NCBI RefSeq assembly: GCF_036370855.1
Contig: NC_088103.1
Coordinates: 10,169,404 to 10,233,403 of the forward strand
Reading direction: 5' to 3'
DNA: 64,000 bases
DNA from: Dromaius novaehollandiae
Lineage: Eukaryota; Chordata; Aves; Casuariiformes; Dromaiidae
Positions 28,900-38,881 of this stretch are shown here, one piece after another. The translations under genes were made by a program, and so were the position numbers. Numbering within the stretch: the first letter of the stretch is position 1; each line of letters opens with the position of its first letter. The notes beneath the pieces were generated by a model that was given only the letters and a program-made list of their open reading frames with translations, searched no databases and was not told the origin of the DNA.

Positions 28900-30650
28900 C
28901 CATTTCGAGAAGGGCGCAGCTCCTGCCCTAGCTTGTCCTCAGTCTCAGGGGCTTGGAGAGCCCGGCTGGCTCCTTGCCCGCGCGCTGCCGCTGTCTGCCC
29001 CTGTCGCACTGGGCTCCTCCGTGATCCCCGGGCAGCCAACGCACAAAGGGATGAGAGGGGCGAGCAAACAGGCATGCAGCACCGATGTCCCCCTCGCCCC
29101 TCCTTCCTGGAGTCCTTACCTCTGCGGCCTGGCGCAGGCGAGGGAGGCAGCGAAATGGGGACGCGCGCTGCCAGAGACAAGCGCGGTGAACAAACCGCTT
29201 GCCCCCCAGCGCTTAGCGCCTTGCGGCCTGGCAGACGCAGCCTCGTGCGCGCAGCTGCGACAGCACGAAAACCAGGTAGCGCCAGTCCAACCGCCGGCTG
29301 CAGGGAGCCACGGCGCTTGGGAAGGGCGGGGGGAGGCTGGGGTCTGAAACAGCCTCCCGGGCGGCTCTGCCTGCGACGGGAGGGCTTCGTCCCCCGGGCT
29401 GGGCACGTTAATTGGGGGCGTTAGGAACCGGAGAGAGGCTCAGAGACGCAAAGAGAGGAAAGGGCACTGGGGAGGAAGGCAAGGGCTGGGGGTAGAGTGG
29501 GCAGGAGCCGGGAGGCGCTCTGCTGAATCCGAAAAGGGGAGGTGGAAGGAGGAACCGAAAAGCAGATGTGGGCTGTAACCACATTCACTTTGCCCCCTCC
29601 GGCTTGCGTGGCACCACGAGGCAGGCACGGCCGTGACCCGAATGCAGAGGCCAGCGAAGAGGCTGGTATTTCCAGGAGGAGAGAAGGGTGGCTGGGGAAA
29701 TCAGCTCCTTCCCCGGCTAGTGGCTACCGGCCCATGCAGCTGCGTCTTTGGACTCTTCTCCCGCCAGCTCAGGCCACCAGCAAACCCCAGGGACCACACC
29801 AGGCGGGAGGCAGTTTCAGACCTAAGAGCCAAGGGGGAAGGTCGCTCGGAAGAAACCGGGATTAAGGGCCGCCAGAGTCACTTCGATGCTGCGGTTCAGC
29901 CGCTGCAGAAACGGGCACGGCCCAAACCCTCCAGCACCTGCAAGCCCGGAGCACTCCCTGTCTCCGTGTGCCACACGGCTCTGGCTTAGGCTCGGCCTCG
30001 GGCTTAGGCTCGGGCGGCTCCGCGGCGGCCGCGAGGTGGCGGCAGCGGCCGGCGGGAGGCGCCGAGCGGGGCCGGGCCGGGCCGGGCCGGGCCGGGCTGG
30101 GCTGAGCCCGCGGCAGCGTTGGGGGGCTCGGGGGCCCGGCGCCCCCCCGTTCCCGCTGACCGTTTCCTGCACCCCACGCAGAGCCCGAGGGCGCGGCCAG
30201 GTCCCGCACGCCGTCCCGCCGGCTCCGGCCGCGCAGCCCGAGCTCGGGGCGGGCGCCCAGGCGGGCTGGAGGGGCAGGAGCAGGCGTCCTGCGCGGCGAT
30301 GCTCCGCGGGGACGGGGGGCTCTGGCTGGTGGGAGCGCGAGGAGACGCCCCGGGGGCTGCAGGCCCACAGCTCCCTGCAGGGCCTCCAGATACCAAACGC
30401 GGTGCCGGCACGAGGCCCGCACCCTGCCACCGCGCGTGGGAAGCGTTCGGAGGGTGTGCGCGCATCCACCGCGCTCCCCTGGCTCGCTCCTCATCCGCGT
30501 TGGGCTGCTGCTGGCGTTAGAGCAGCCCGGAGGCTGCTGCAAGCTCGCACGCCGGGGACATCGGTCCCTTGAAACACCCGCAGAACCGGCCCGGCCGACG
30601 CAAGGTGGCTTTTGACCCCCGAGCTCAGCTCTGCCGGGCTGCAAAAGTCA
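28900..30650. promoter_or_regulatory. Orphan CpG island between PSAP and CHST3
   Basis: A block rich in CpG, with many GGGCC, GGCGG and CCGCG words, stands between AT-richer flanks. It carries a five-unit GGGCC tandem at about 30068-30096 and a CTCF-like core at 30029-30042. Long frames open on both strands here (up to 260 codons), but they mirror each other and reflect stop-poor GC-rich DNA rather than coding. It is probably a promoter or enhancer island, for example an alternative CHST3 first exon or a non-coding transcript. No splice-anchored exon could be proved. Confidence 0.5.
30068..30096 (+). repeat. GGGCC pentanucleotide tandem
   Basis: Five to six near-perfect GGGCC units lie inside the orphan CpG island. 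Tandem GGGCC can form stacked G structures and is length-prone. Confidence 0.85.
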
Positions 30651-30683
30651 CTTCGCAGCCCTGCAGCCGTGGCACAATCGTTA

Positions 30684-31010
30684 CCTGAAAGATCACATTA
30701 AAGGACTGTCAAAGTTTAGCTCCTGTCTTTTCAGGCTTTGGCAAGAAGACTATCAAGGACAGAGAAGGTAAAACACCCTTGTACAGTTACATGGGAAAGC
30801 ACTGCAAGAGAAGATGTCTCAGGCTAGCCGGGTTTACATTTAAAAGCTATCAGAAAGATCCTAGAAAAGGGCTGTAAAAGTTTCAGCTAATGTTTTTGTA
30901 CTGTCTGGTAAGCAGGCTAGCACTGGCGGAGAGGGTGCAGCACCCGTGCGCGTTACGTGGGAGAGGCTTCCAAGAGAAACAGTCCCGGGACACGCGGGTT
31001 TCTCTCTTGA
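30684..31010 (+). repeat. Diverged tandem duplication, two copies, period about 166 bp
   Basis: Copy 1 (about 30684-30842) and copy 2 (about 30849-31010) align along their length at a constant offset of 166 bases. GAAAGATC recurs at 30687 and 30853, CACCC-TG at about 30774 and 30940, and CGGGTTT near 30830 and 30995. Between the anchors, AAGGACTGTCAAAGTTT matches AAGGGCTGTAAAAGTTT, and GTTACATGGGA matches GTTACGTGGGA. Identity looks like 60-65 percent, so the duplication is old. Copy 2 is more GC-rich. I do not recognise a transposon family. Confidence 0.75.
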
Positions 31011-34000
31011 CGAATGAATTGGAAATGGCCTCCAGCCCTTGAAAAAGCTATTTTCAGATTTGTGCCTTAGTCATATCAGCCTGCAGACGGTGAGTCACTA
31101 AAGATGTCATTAAAGCGCCTGGGAGCGCTTTTCCTGCGGAGGTCAGCGGCAGACTAGGGATAGGCGGGCTGGAAAACCGGGCTGTCCTTGGGCATTAGCC
31201 GGGGCGGTCTCTGGGCTTCCTGGGCACACGCAGCCTTAGCGCTCTGGGGTGGCTCTGCGGCGTCTTTGGGAGAAACCCTGCCTTTTGCAGTCCTGCCTCG
31301 TGAAACCGTGGAATCGAGGGCTCTCTGGCCAATATTGTTTCCTGTGTTGCGAAAGGCCCTAATGCCAGTGGAAATGGGTGTGTTTTCCTCCGCTTTGGTC
31401 CCCAGCTGTTTTTCCGCCAGCAGCATGTCCTGCACTCTGACACATCGCTCCCTGCTGCCGGCCGCGTCTCCCGCTGAGCCGGGCCGAGCTGTCCCGTCCA
31501 AGCGCCGGGCACCGCGGCGTTTCGCTGTTTGGCAGGGATTCGCGGCTGCGGAGTAGGTTTGCCCCGCACCCCGTCTGCCGAGCGCCCGCCGTGCTGGCTG
31601 CACGCGCTGTCCCAGAGCGACGTGCTTAGGGCTATCTTTGCTCCCTCTCGGCCTGCATCTGGCGGCTCGTCCCGCCGTGCCGTGGCCGGGTCCGGGCCGT
31701 GTGTCCGGGCCGTGCTCCTGCCTCTGCCCGCCGTTCATGCAAAGCAGGGCAGCGCTAGAAGCAGCATCCTCGCCTGTCCTTCCCCGGCCACAAACCTCAC
31801 AGCACGCTTCATTTCTTACTTCAAGCACTGAATTTCTCGTTTCCCCCCATCACCGACTGAACGAATTTGAAAGCGCAGCTGTAAACTGCCTCGGGCCCTC
31901 CAGAAAGAGCGAGAGTGGCGGGGGCACCGCTGAGGAAGGAGCCCGGCAGCCCCTCGCTGCGACGTGGCCACTGCTGCACAAAGAGCAGGCTGAGGAGCAG
32001 CAGCAACCTGCCACCTTTACAGGGACCAAGTAACAAATCCTAAGTGAACCCCTGCAGTTTCAGCTGTGAAATCACCCCAGGACAGCTTCTCCCCCTCGCA
32101 AGCCGTCCCTGCAAGCAGCTGGGCAGCACGGGGGCTTCTCTTGCTCTAGCTTCCTCGCCGCACCACTGCCTCCCGGGAAATACAGTCCAGAAGTGCCTCC
32201 GAGGGACGCAGCAAAGCAGAAGAGAAGTGAGCTTCGCCCGCCCGGTGTTTCAGCTCCTCAACCATTTCCAGCTGCCACGCAACAGCCTCGTACCGCCAGG
32301 TGCCACCGGACAGCACTCGAAGGGACGTGGGGACGGAATTTGGCTGCATCTAACTTGTAGGCAAATTGCTGGGCAGATGCTGCCCTGGCTTTAACAGAGC
32401 AAAGGGCAGGTGAGGCTTTCTGAAAGCAAAGCCAAGCGTGGTCACCGACACACCGTGGCTTGGGCCAGGAGCAGGCAAACACAGCTCCGGACTGGAAATG
32501 AGCCTCGGATGCTTTTCTTGCCCAAGCCCCGGGCATCCTGGTTGCCACAGCAACACAGGCCCCTCTCCGGGCTCCTGACGTCGCTCTCGGACGCGTGGCC
32601 CCACCGCGGTGAGCTTGCAGCTAGCAAAGGGTGCCGGGAGCACAGCTCCCCGCCTGCCTTTTCACCTCCCGCAGCAACGCGCTGGTTGCAAAAGGCTCTT
32701 TGTTCCTGGGCGGCTGAGTTTCGCTTACGGATGGAGCAGGAATGTCAGCTCCATCCTGAGATTCGCGTGTGCTTATGGAGCACAACGACAGGCGCGGGAA
32801 GAGGGGCTGCGCGTGAACCGGGGGTCGGGCAGGGAAAGGCCCCCGCCCGGCTGCTCCCGCCGCGGGGACAACTGGAAACCGTCCTGCAGAGCCAGGGACT
32901 CTCCGCTGGCTCGCGTGTCCCACCCCGACAGGCCTCTCGCTGCACTCAGCTCAGAGTTACAAACATCTTAAGCACGTTTTTTCACCAGCCTCTTCTTCGA
33001 CCCCCAAACGCGACATGTAAGCGCCTGCTTCGGCTGAAGCAACAAATGAGGAGTTTACAAATGCTTTGCTGCATTGCGAAACCCCACAAAATTCCTGTCG
33101 GCTGCCGCCAGCCCAGACAGATCCGCTCCCTCTGACACGATTAAGCTGACAGCCTCCGCAGGCCCGGTCCTGCAAGCCCCCTGCACCCAGAGAGCGCTTT
33201 TTCGCTGCATGTAGACGTGGTTTGGGAGAGCGTGCCTGTAGCCGCTGCTCGACCCGTCCTCTGCAGCGGCAGCAGCTGCCCCGGAGTTCCCACGCCCGTG
33301 CGCAGCAGGATGGCACCGTTGCGGGCACCGGCATACCGCTAAAAGCACAGAGCGCGAAAGGCCGTGGATAGCGAACACGCTTGGCCGCGGCGCAAGGCGA
33401 GCAGACCACGAAGGAAAAGCGGCGGCGGCAGATGCCGGTGGGTGGGGTGGAGAAACGGGGGCCGGAGAAGCCGGGGCAGCCGCTTGCTGAAAGATGTGGA
33501 AACATCCTGCCATTCTCCACCAATAAAAGGAGCCTTTTGAAAAGAAGGTACTTCCCATTTTGGGATCAGCTTCCTGGAAAATGAGGTTAGTGCTCGGCTG
33601 AGAGCCACTCACTGCTGGAGGGAGGCTAGCCCATAAAACACGACACCGCGGCTCTCCTGCTTCCACGTTTGCAAACGAGCAGCTCCGCCAGCCCCACGGA
33701 GCCCCGAGCGGCAGATCCCCCACGCCCCCACGCTCATGGACATCTATACATCCGTACGCCTATACATCTACATCCACACACAGCCGCCGCTCCTCGAGGC
33801 AGGCACGCTGGCACCGCACACGTGGATTCACGCGCGTTACCTTCAGCGCTGGGAAGCTGCTAGCAAGTTACGCCGGGCATCACTCGCGTGCCAATAAAAC
33901 CTGCGTTTTTTGCCCGTGCCACATGTGTAGCCAGAAAACTATTCTAGGAATGTTAGAGAGGGCTGAGACGTTTCATGGGGACTATTTTTTGGATCTTTCT

Positions 34001-34300
34001 GCCTGCAGAGCCAGATGTCTTTTAGCTCCTCCGAGAGTAACATTGCGGAGCGCCGAGGCAGCCATCCGAATTTTTGCACGCGAGCCAGGAGGGCCCTTTC
34101 TCCACAACTGCACTTTGCAGCTTGTTAGGCGGCTCCGCGGGGACGGAAATAGCCCCGCGTCCCCCAACGGGAGCCTCCTGGGCCGCTTGCGATGATAAAC
34201 TCCTGCTGCCTGCCCGGCTGGGCAGCGGCGTTTTACGCTCGGAGACGCTCCCACTGCTTCAGACCTAAAATCTTGCCTGCCCTGAGCTGCGCGCTGGGAA
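31011..34300. other. GC-rich intergenic DNA, no gene seen
   Basis: GC-rich sequence lies between the duplicated block and the CHST3 CpG island. Open frames on both strands are mirror frames without family resemblance. An RFX-like X-box with a two-base centre lies at 32541-32554. A TATA-like CAATAAAAGGAG word occurs at about 33522-33533, but I could not tie it to an exon. Confidence 0.5.
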
Positions 34301-34934
34301 AATTCGGATGCGGTGGGTGGAGACTGTGTCTGTGAGCTGCTGAATTGCCCGTGCGTGAGTCCGGGTGGAAGGTGTGAGACGAGTGAGCGCGCTGAGAACG
34401 GGCAGTGCAGTTACAGCAGTGGCGACGAGGGAATTTCGGCCTGGGCTGCTCATAGCGCGGCTGCCGCTGGTGCGGGCCGGGTGTAGTTGGCAGCCCCGGG
34501 GAGAGGGCGAGGGGCAGGCCGGGGCCCCCGTTTCGCCCCGTCCAGCAGCTCCCGCGTGGCCACACGCGCGCAGGTCATCGCGAAGCCCCGCGCGGCTGCC
34601 CAGCCCCAGCCGCGCGTCCGCTCGCAGGGCCCGTCGCGCGCGGGGCAGAGCGCGGCCATCGCCTGGGCCAAACCCCCGCGGCTCCTGCGCGGGGAGAAAA
34701 CCGAGCTCAGCGACGCGGGACGACCGCGACGGCCGCTGCCCGCTTCGGACCCTCGCTGGGCCGGCGCGCTCCGACCCTTACGCTGGCAGGAGGCTGCCCG
34801 GGGGACGCGGCCGGGGGGACAGCAGCAGGGGGGGGGGGTCAGAGCGGACGCAGCGAGCCCTGTTCCCCGGCGGGACAAAGCCCCGGGCAGCCCGGTCTCA
34901 CCCGCAGCGCAGCCCCGGCCGGAGCCCCGCGGAG

Positions 34935-34979
34935 GGCCAGAGCCAGAGCCAGAGCCAGGGCCGGGGCCGGGGCCGGGGG
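34935..34979 (+). repeat. Hexanucleotide tract grading from CAGAGC to GGGGCC units
   Basis: About four AGAGCC-type hexamers run directly into three GGGGCC-type hexamers, all in the same six-base register. The units differ by A/G substitutions, which suggests one ancestral hexamer array. It lies in the presumed CHST3 first exon or core promoter. Confidence 0.8.
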
Positions 34980-35041
34980 CGGGCGGTGGCGGGGGGCGCG
35001 GCGCGGCTCCGCCCCGGGCGCGCTCCCCCCGCCGCCGCCCC

Positions 35042-35082
35042 GGGAGGGAGGAAGGAAGGAAGGAAAGAGGGAGGGAGGGAGG
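35042..35082 (+). repeat. Purine-only GGAA/GGGA simple repeat
   Basis: An uninterrupted purine tract of GGGA, GGAA and AGGA words lies about 80 bases upstream of the candidate first-exon donor. GGAA tandems are potential ETS-factor platforms. Confidence 0.8.
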
Positions 35083-35083
35083 A

Positions 35084-35163
35084 TGACAGCGCCGTGAAGA
35101 AAAGCAGCGGGACCCCGCTGCCCGCCGCCACCGGGCGAGCTCGCCCCGCCGCGCGCCGGGGAG
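35084..35163 (+). ncRNA. CHST3: Candidate untranslated first exon of CHST3 (3' end only defined)
   Basis: The GAG|GTGAGC donor at 35163/35164 is the best donor in the CpG island, and an untranslated exon is expected because the translated exon begins with a strong acceptor at 38881/38882. The left boundary given here is arbitrary. This is leader sequence of the mRNA, not an RNA gene. Other GT sites in the island could be used instead. Confidence 0.3.
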
Positions 35164-36849
35164 GTGAGCGGCACCGACGGGGGGGCCGGGGCGGGGGTCG
35201 GGCCGGGGCGCGGAGTTGCGGGAAGTTGGGCGGGCGGCGGGCGCGGGGGCTGCGGGGCTTCGCGGCCGCCCCCCGCGCCGGCTCCTTTGTGCCGCGCTCC
35301 GGCCTCGGCCGCTCCTTTGTCTGCGAGCGGGGCGCCCCGGCCCGCCGCCGCCCCTCGCCGTGCCTCGCGGCGGCCGCGGCGGTCCAGGCTCGGTCCCCGG
35401 GGGAGAAAGTCTTTCCAGCGCACGAGCGTCGGAGCAGCTCCGCCGGCCGCTTATTTTAGGAAACAACAACAAAAAGAAAGAAAGAAAAATGAAGGACGGG
35501 CTCTCCCGCTTTAACACGGAGCCTCTGTCCGAGGAGAAATGCGTCTGGCTTGAGGAAAAGACTTACTCACAGCCCGCCGGGCGTTGCATCATCCGCCGGT
35601 CGGTCCCGGCGCGGGAGCCTCGGGAAGTTCTCCGCGGCCGCTGCCGTCCTGCCCGCGAGCTGCTCGGGCGCCCTGGCGTGTGCCGGGCCCGGTTTGCGAG
35701 GCAGCGCCCGGTGCCATGGGCACTCCTGGGGGGGCCTGGGCATCCCGGCCCGGCCCGAAGGCTCCGAGCACGGAGCGGGGAGGAGAAACCCCCCTTCGCC
35801 CGTGGGAGAACGGGTCCCGCCGGACGGGAGCCTGGCGCCCATCCCCTGCGCCCGGAGAGGGTCCCTGGGAGATGCCGCACGTCGTTTCTCACCTCCAGTG
35901 ACTTACGGCGTCGGATCCCCCATGACAGAGCCGGGGCTCGACTCCGCCATGCTCCCACGGCCGCTGCGCTGCTTTGGTCCGGGACCGGCCCCCAGGCACT
36001 GGCGTCCCTGCGCCGGGAGGACCCGGGCACCCGCTGCAGTTCCCCGGGAGCAGGCTAACGCGTTTCTTTCCTAGCAGGAACCCTCTGTTTTTTAAGCACT
36101 GCCAGCCCTCCCCGGAGGCACCTGGAGGGCCGCGCGCTGCCCATGCCTCGGGGCTGCCAGGGCCGGGGTGGCATTGCCGGAGGAGTTCGCAAGCTACGGG
36201 CAGCTCCACGGAGGAGGAGCGCGGGGCTGCGGGAGGGACGGCGAGGCCGCGTCCAGCGCCCGCACCCCCCAGAAAGGACTTACTGAAGCGGAGAGACGCG
36301 TTTGTGGTTCGCGGGGCGAAGCGGGGAGGAAGGCTGTTGGCACAGCAGCCAACGCTGTGCCGGCCGGCGCTGAGCAGACAGCACCGCGCGCCTCTCCCGG
36401 GGAGCCTGGGCTGCCGCCGAGCGCGGCCACGCTGCCGCGCTGGGGCCCACGGGATGCTCTCCGCAACCGGGGCGCCTCTGCCCCTCGCTGCGGGTAGGAG
36501 CAACCCCAGCACCTGCTTGCACGGAAAACCGCGGCGCGGGGAGCCGGGCGAGCAGGGGGCTCCGCAGAAGCGCGGGCAGCCCCGGGGCGGCCGAGGCCGG
36601 CGGGCGCTCGGAGGAGCGGCGGCGGGGCCGCGCGCGGGCGCACAGAGCCCCTCTGTTCCCGCGAACAATGGGCCATTTGTGACTCCAGGGCGGCCTCGGG
36701 GCTTCCTTCGGCGCCGCGCTCTCCCCGGCGAGGGAGGCAGCGGCCCGGGGACCCGGCGGCACGGAGCAGCGGCGGTGCCGGGCGGGCGCCCAGCTCCCCA
36801 GCAGGACGCAAGCGCGTTCGGGGGACGCCGGTGCTCTTGGCGGGGAAAC

Positions 36850-38881
36850 GCCAGCTTGCAAACGCGAGCGGCGCAGGGCCGCTCTGCCGCCTCTTCCCAG
36901 CCCGCTCCCTGCGTGCTTCAAGCAGGTGATGCCGCCAGCCCCAGGTGATGCCGGCAGGGAGGACATGCAGCGAGCACCAGCTGATAGCCAGCACGGACAC
37001 CGTGCGCTTTGGCGCGCGCGAGTTTTGTGCGTGACGCAATGCCTGGCAGCGTCTCCTGGCCCGCGCCCTGCCCAGGGCCAGCGCTGCTGCCGCTCGGCCG
37101 GGGCATCTCCCCAGCCCGGCCCGCGGCCCCGCCGAGGAGGAGGAGGAGGAGGAGGAAGCCCTCCCAGGCTCACCTCCTTCGCCCTTTAAAACCGACACCG
37201 ATAGCAGGGCGGCCTGCGCGAGGCCGCTCCATCTGCCCGAAGCAGCCCAAGTCTAAATAGACTTTCCCTGAGTCACCAAAAGTCTGGCCAAGAAGCCGGG
37301 AAGAGCAAACAGCCTCACTCGCTTGGCAACAACACCGCCCGTCCAAACAAGCGGCTAAGCAACAAGCAGCACTAAGTGTAGGCAAACGTGGATAAAACTG
37401 CACGTGCTGCGTGTGCTGCAGAAACGCGACATCGGCCAGGCTGCAGCCTTACCGGTGGTGTGCTTCAAGTGAGGCCCTGCTTCAAGAAATCACGTAATGA
37501 TTTTATTTCAGACCATTCTCCTGCCACGAGCCTTTCCGCAGCGTTTTGCATCGAGCCAGTCCGGGACGCTGCTGCATCCGCAGCCTCGGGCCACCCGGCT
37601 CCGGTGTCCCCACGCGCTCCTGGGCGCGAGGTGCCACGCCACAGCTGCAGGCGGAGGAGGAGGAGGAGGAGGAGGGAGCTTTTGCCTCTGTGGTGGGTCT
37701 GCCCCGGCCCTCCCGAGAGGGTTTGGTGTCCCCTGGCTCTTCTCGGCGGCTGCAGGGCCCAGGCACGTAAATAAAACAAAAAAGCCCCGTAACGTCACGG
37801 TTGGGCTGAGAAATGCAAATGGGAGGTGGTGGAGGGAGGGAGGCCCGTGGAAAGAGCCCCCTCCTCGGCATCTCTCGCCGGCTTTGCTCCTCGGCAAAGT
37901 CTCCCCTCCCCGGAGCGCGGAGGCGAGCGGGGCAGCGGTGCTGCCGGCAGCAGCTGGGTCCAGGCTAACTCGCACGCAAAAACCTGGCGCCCGCAGCGTT
38001 ACGCCGGGCGGATCAGCAGCTCTCCCGCGCCAGGATCAGCCGGTGCGTAACTGCGCATTAAACCCCATTCGGGAATCCCGGCAGGAAGACGCTTCTCTCC
38101 GTTAAGGACAACCACCAGTTTCCCTGGGGAAATGCTTACGCTATGCAAAAAGCAACGGCTGGAAACGGCCAGAAACGGCAGAGGGGAGTTAGTTTCGGGG
38201 CAGTTTGGGGAAGCTGGCGCGGAGGAGGACCGTTGCCTGGATTAGTCCGCCTCCGACGGGTCGGCTGCCGGCCGATCGCTTCTGCGGAGGGAAACGGTCC
38301 CCAAACGTACCAGCCCTCGGAGGAGACGTCACCGCAGGCAGCTTCACGCCGCCGGGGCGGCCTCGCTCGCCCCGAGCATCCCACCGCCGCGGCCGCGGGC
38401 GGCAAGGAGGGTGGCACAAGCGGCAGCGGCACGTGGGAGAGCGGAGCCCCGCGCGGCGGCACATCCTCAGCGCCCCGGCAGGAAGCGACCCCCACCCGCG
38501 CGCTTCCCCCCTCGGAAACCTGCCCGCTTTCGTTTTAGCCAGCCTGCAAACGCCGCCGAGAAGGAGAACGGAAGCAGGGCGCTGGGTGCCCCGGCTCGGC
38601 CGACAGCCCCGGGCTGAGAGCAGACGTGGGCTGGCAGGAGCCTCGGCACTCGCAGAAGCGCCGCCCGGGGCCGGGCTTGGCGGTGGCGGCGGGGCGCCGC
38701 GAGCGAGCAGCTGCCGGGGCGGCGAGCCGGGCCGGGAAGCCGAGGGATTGGGTTTCCGAGCTGGCGGCGGCGGCGCTGCCCCGAGGAGGTGCGCGGAGGG
38801 GTCTCGTCCCAGAGCTGCGTTTCGGGAAGCGCCGGCAGCGGCTCTCCGGCTGCGGGCGCTGAGCCCTCCTCTCTCCCGCAG
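36850..38881 (+). other. CHST3: Presumed CHST3 intron 1, 3' portion
   Basis: GC-rich sequence with two (GGA)n triplet runs (37135-37156 and 37651-37676) and no exon I can support. It ends in a good polypyrimidine tract and CAG acceptor (CCTCCTCTCTCCCGCAG) at 38865-38881. Confidence 0.5.

Larger units (their letters stand above)
34300..36850 (+). promoter_or_regulatory. CHST3: Large CpG island, probable CHST3 promoter
   Basis: This is the densest CpG block upstream of CHST3, on the correct side and ending about 2 kb before the translated exon. It contains a strong donor (GAG|GTGAGC) at 35163/35164 that fits a non-coding first exon, a hexanucleotide GAGCCA/GGGGCC tract at 34935-34979 and a GGAA/GGGA purine run at 35042-35082. 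Mammalian CHST3 also has a distant untranslated first exon in a CpG island. The transcription start is not visible from sequence alone. Confidence 0.55.

Noticed and set aside
29822-30644. 215- to 260-codon frames on both strands in the orphan CpG island
   Set aside because: Stop-poor GC-rich DNA; no motif, no consistent splice sites and all frames equally open.
34365-36948. Frames up to 364 codons in the CHST3 CpG island
   Set aside because: Composition-driven, overlapping on both strands and full of simple repeat translation.
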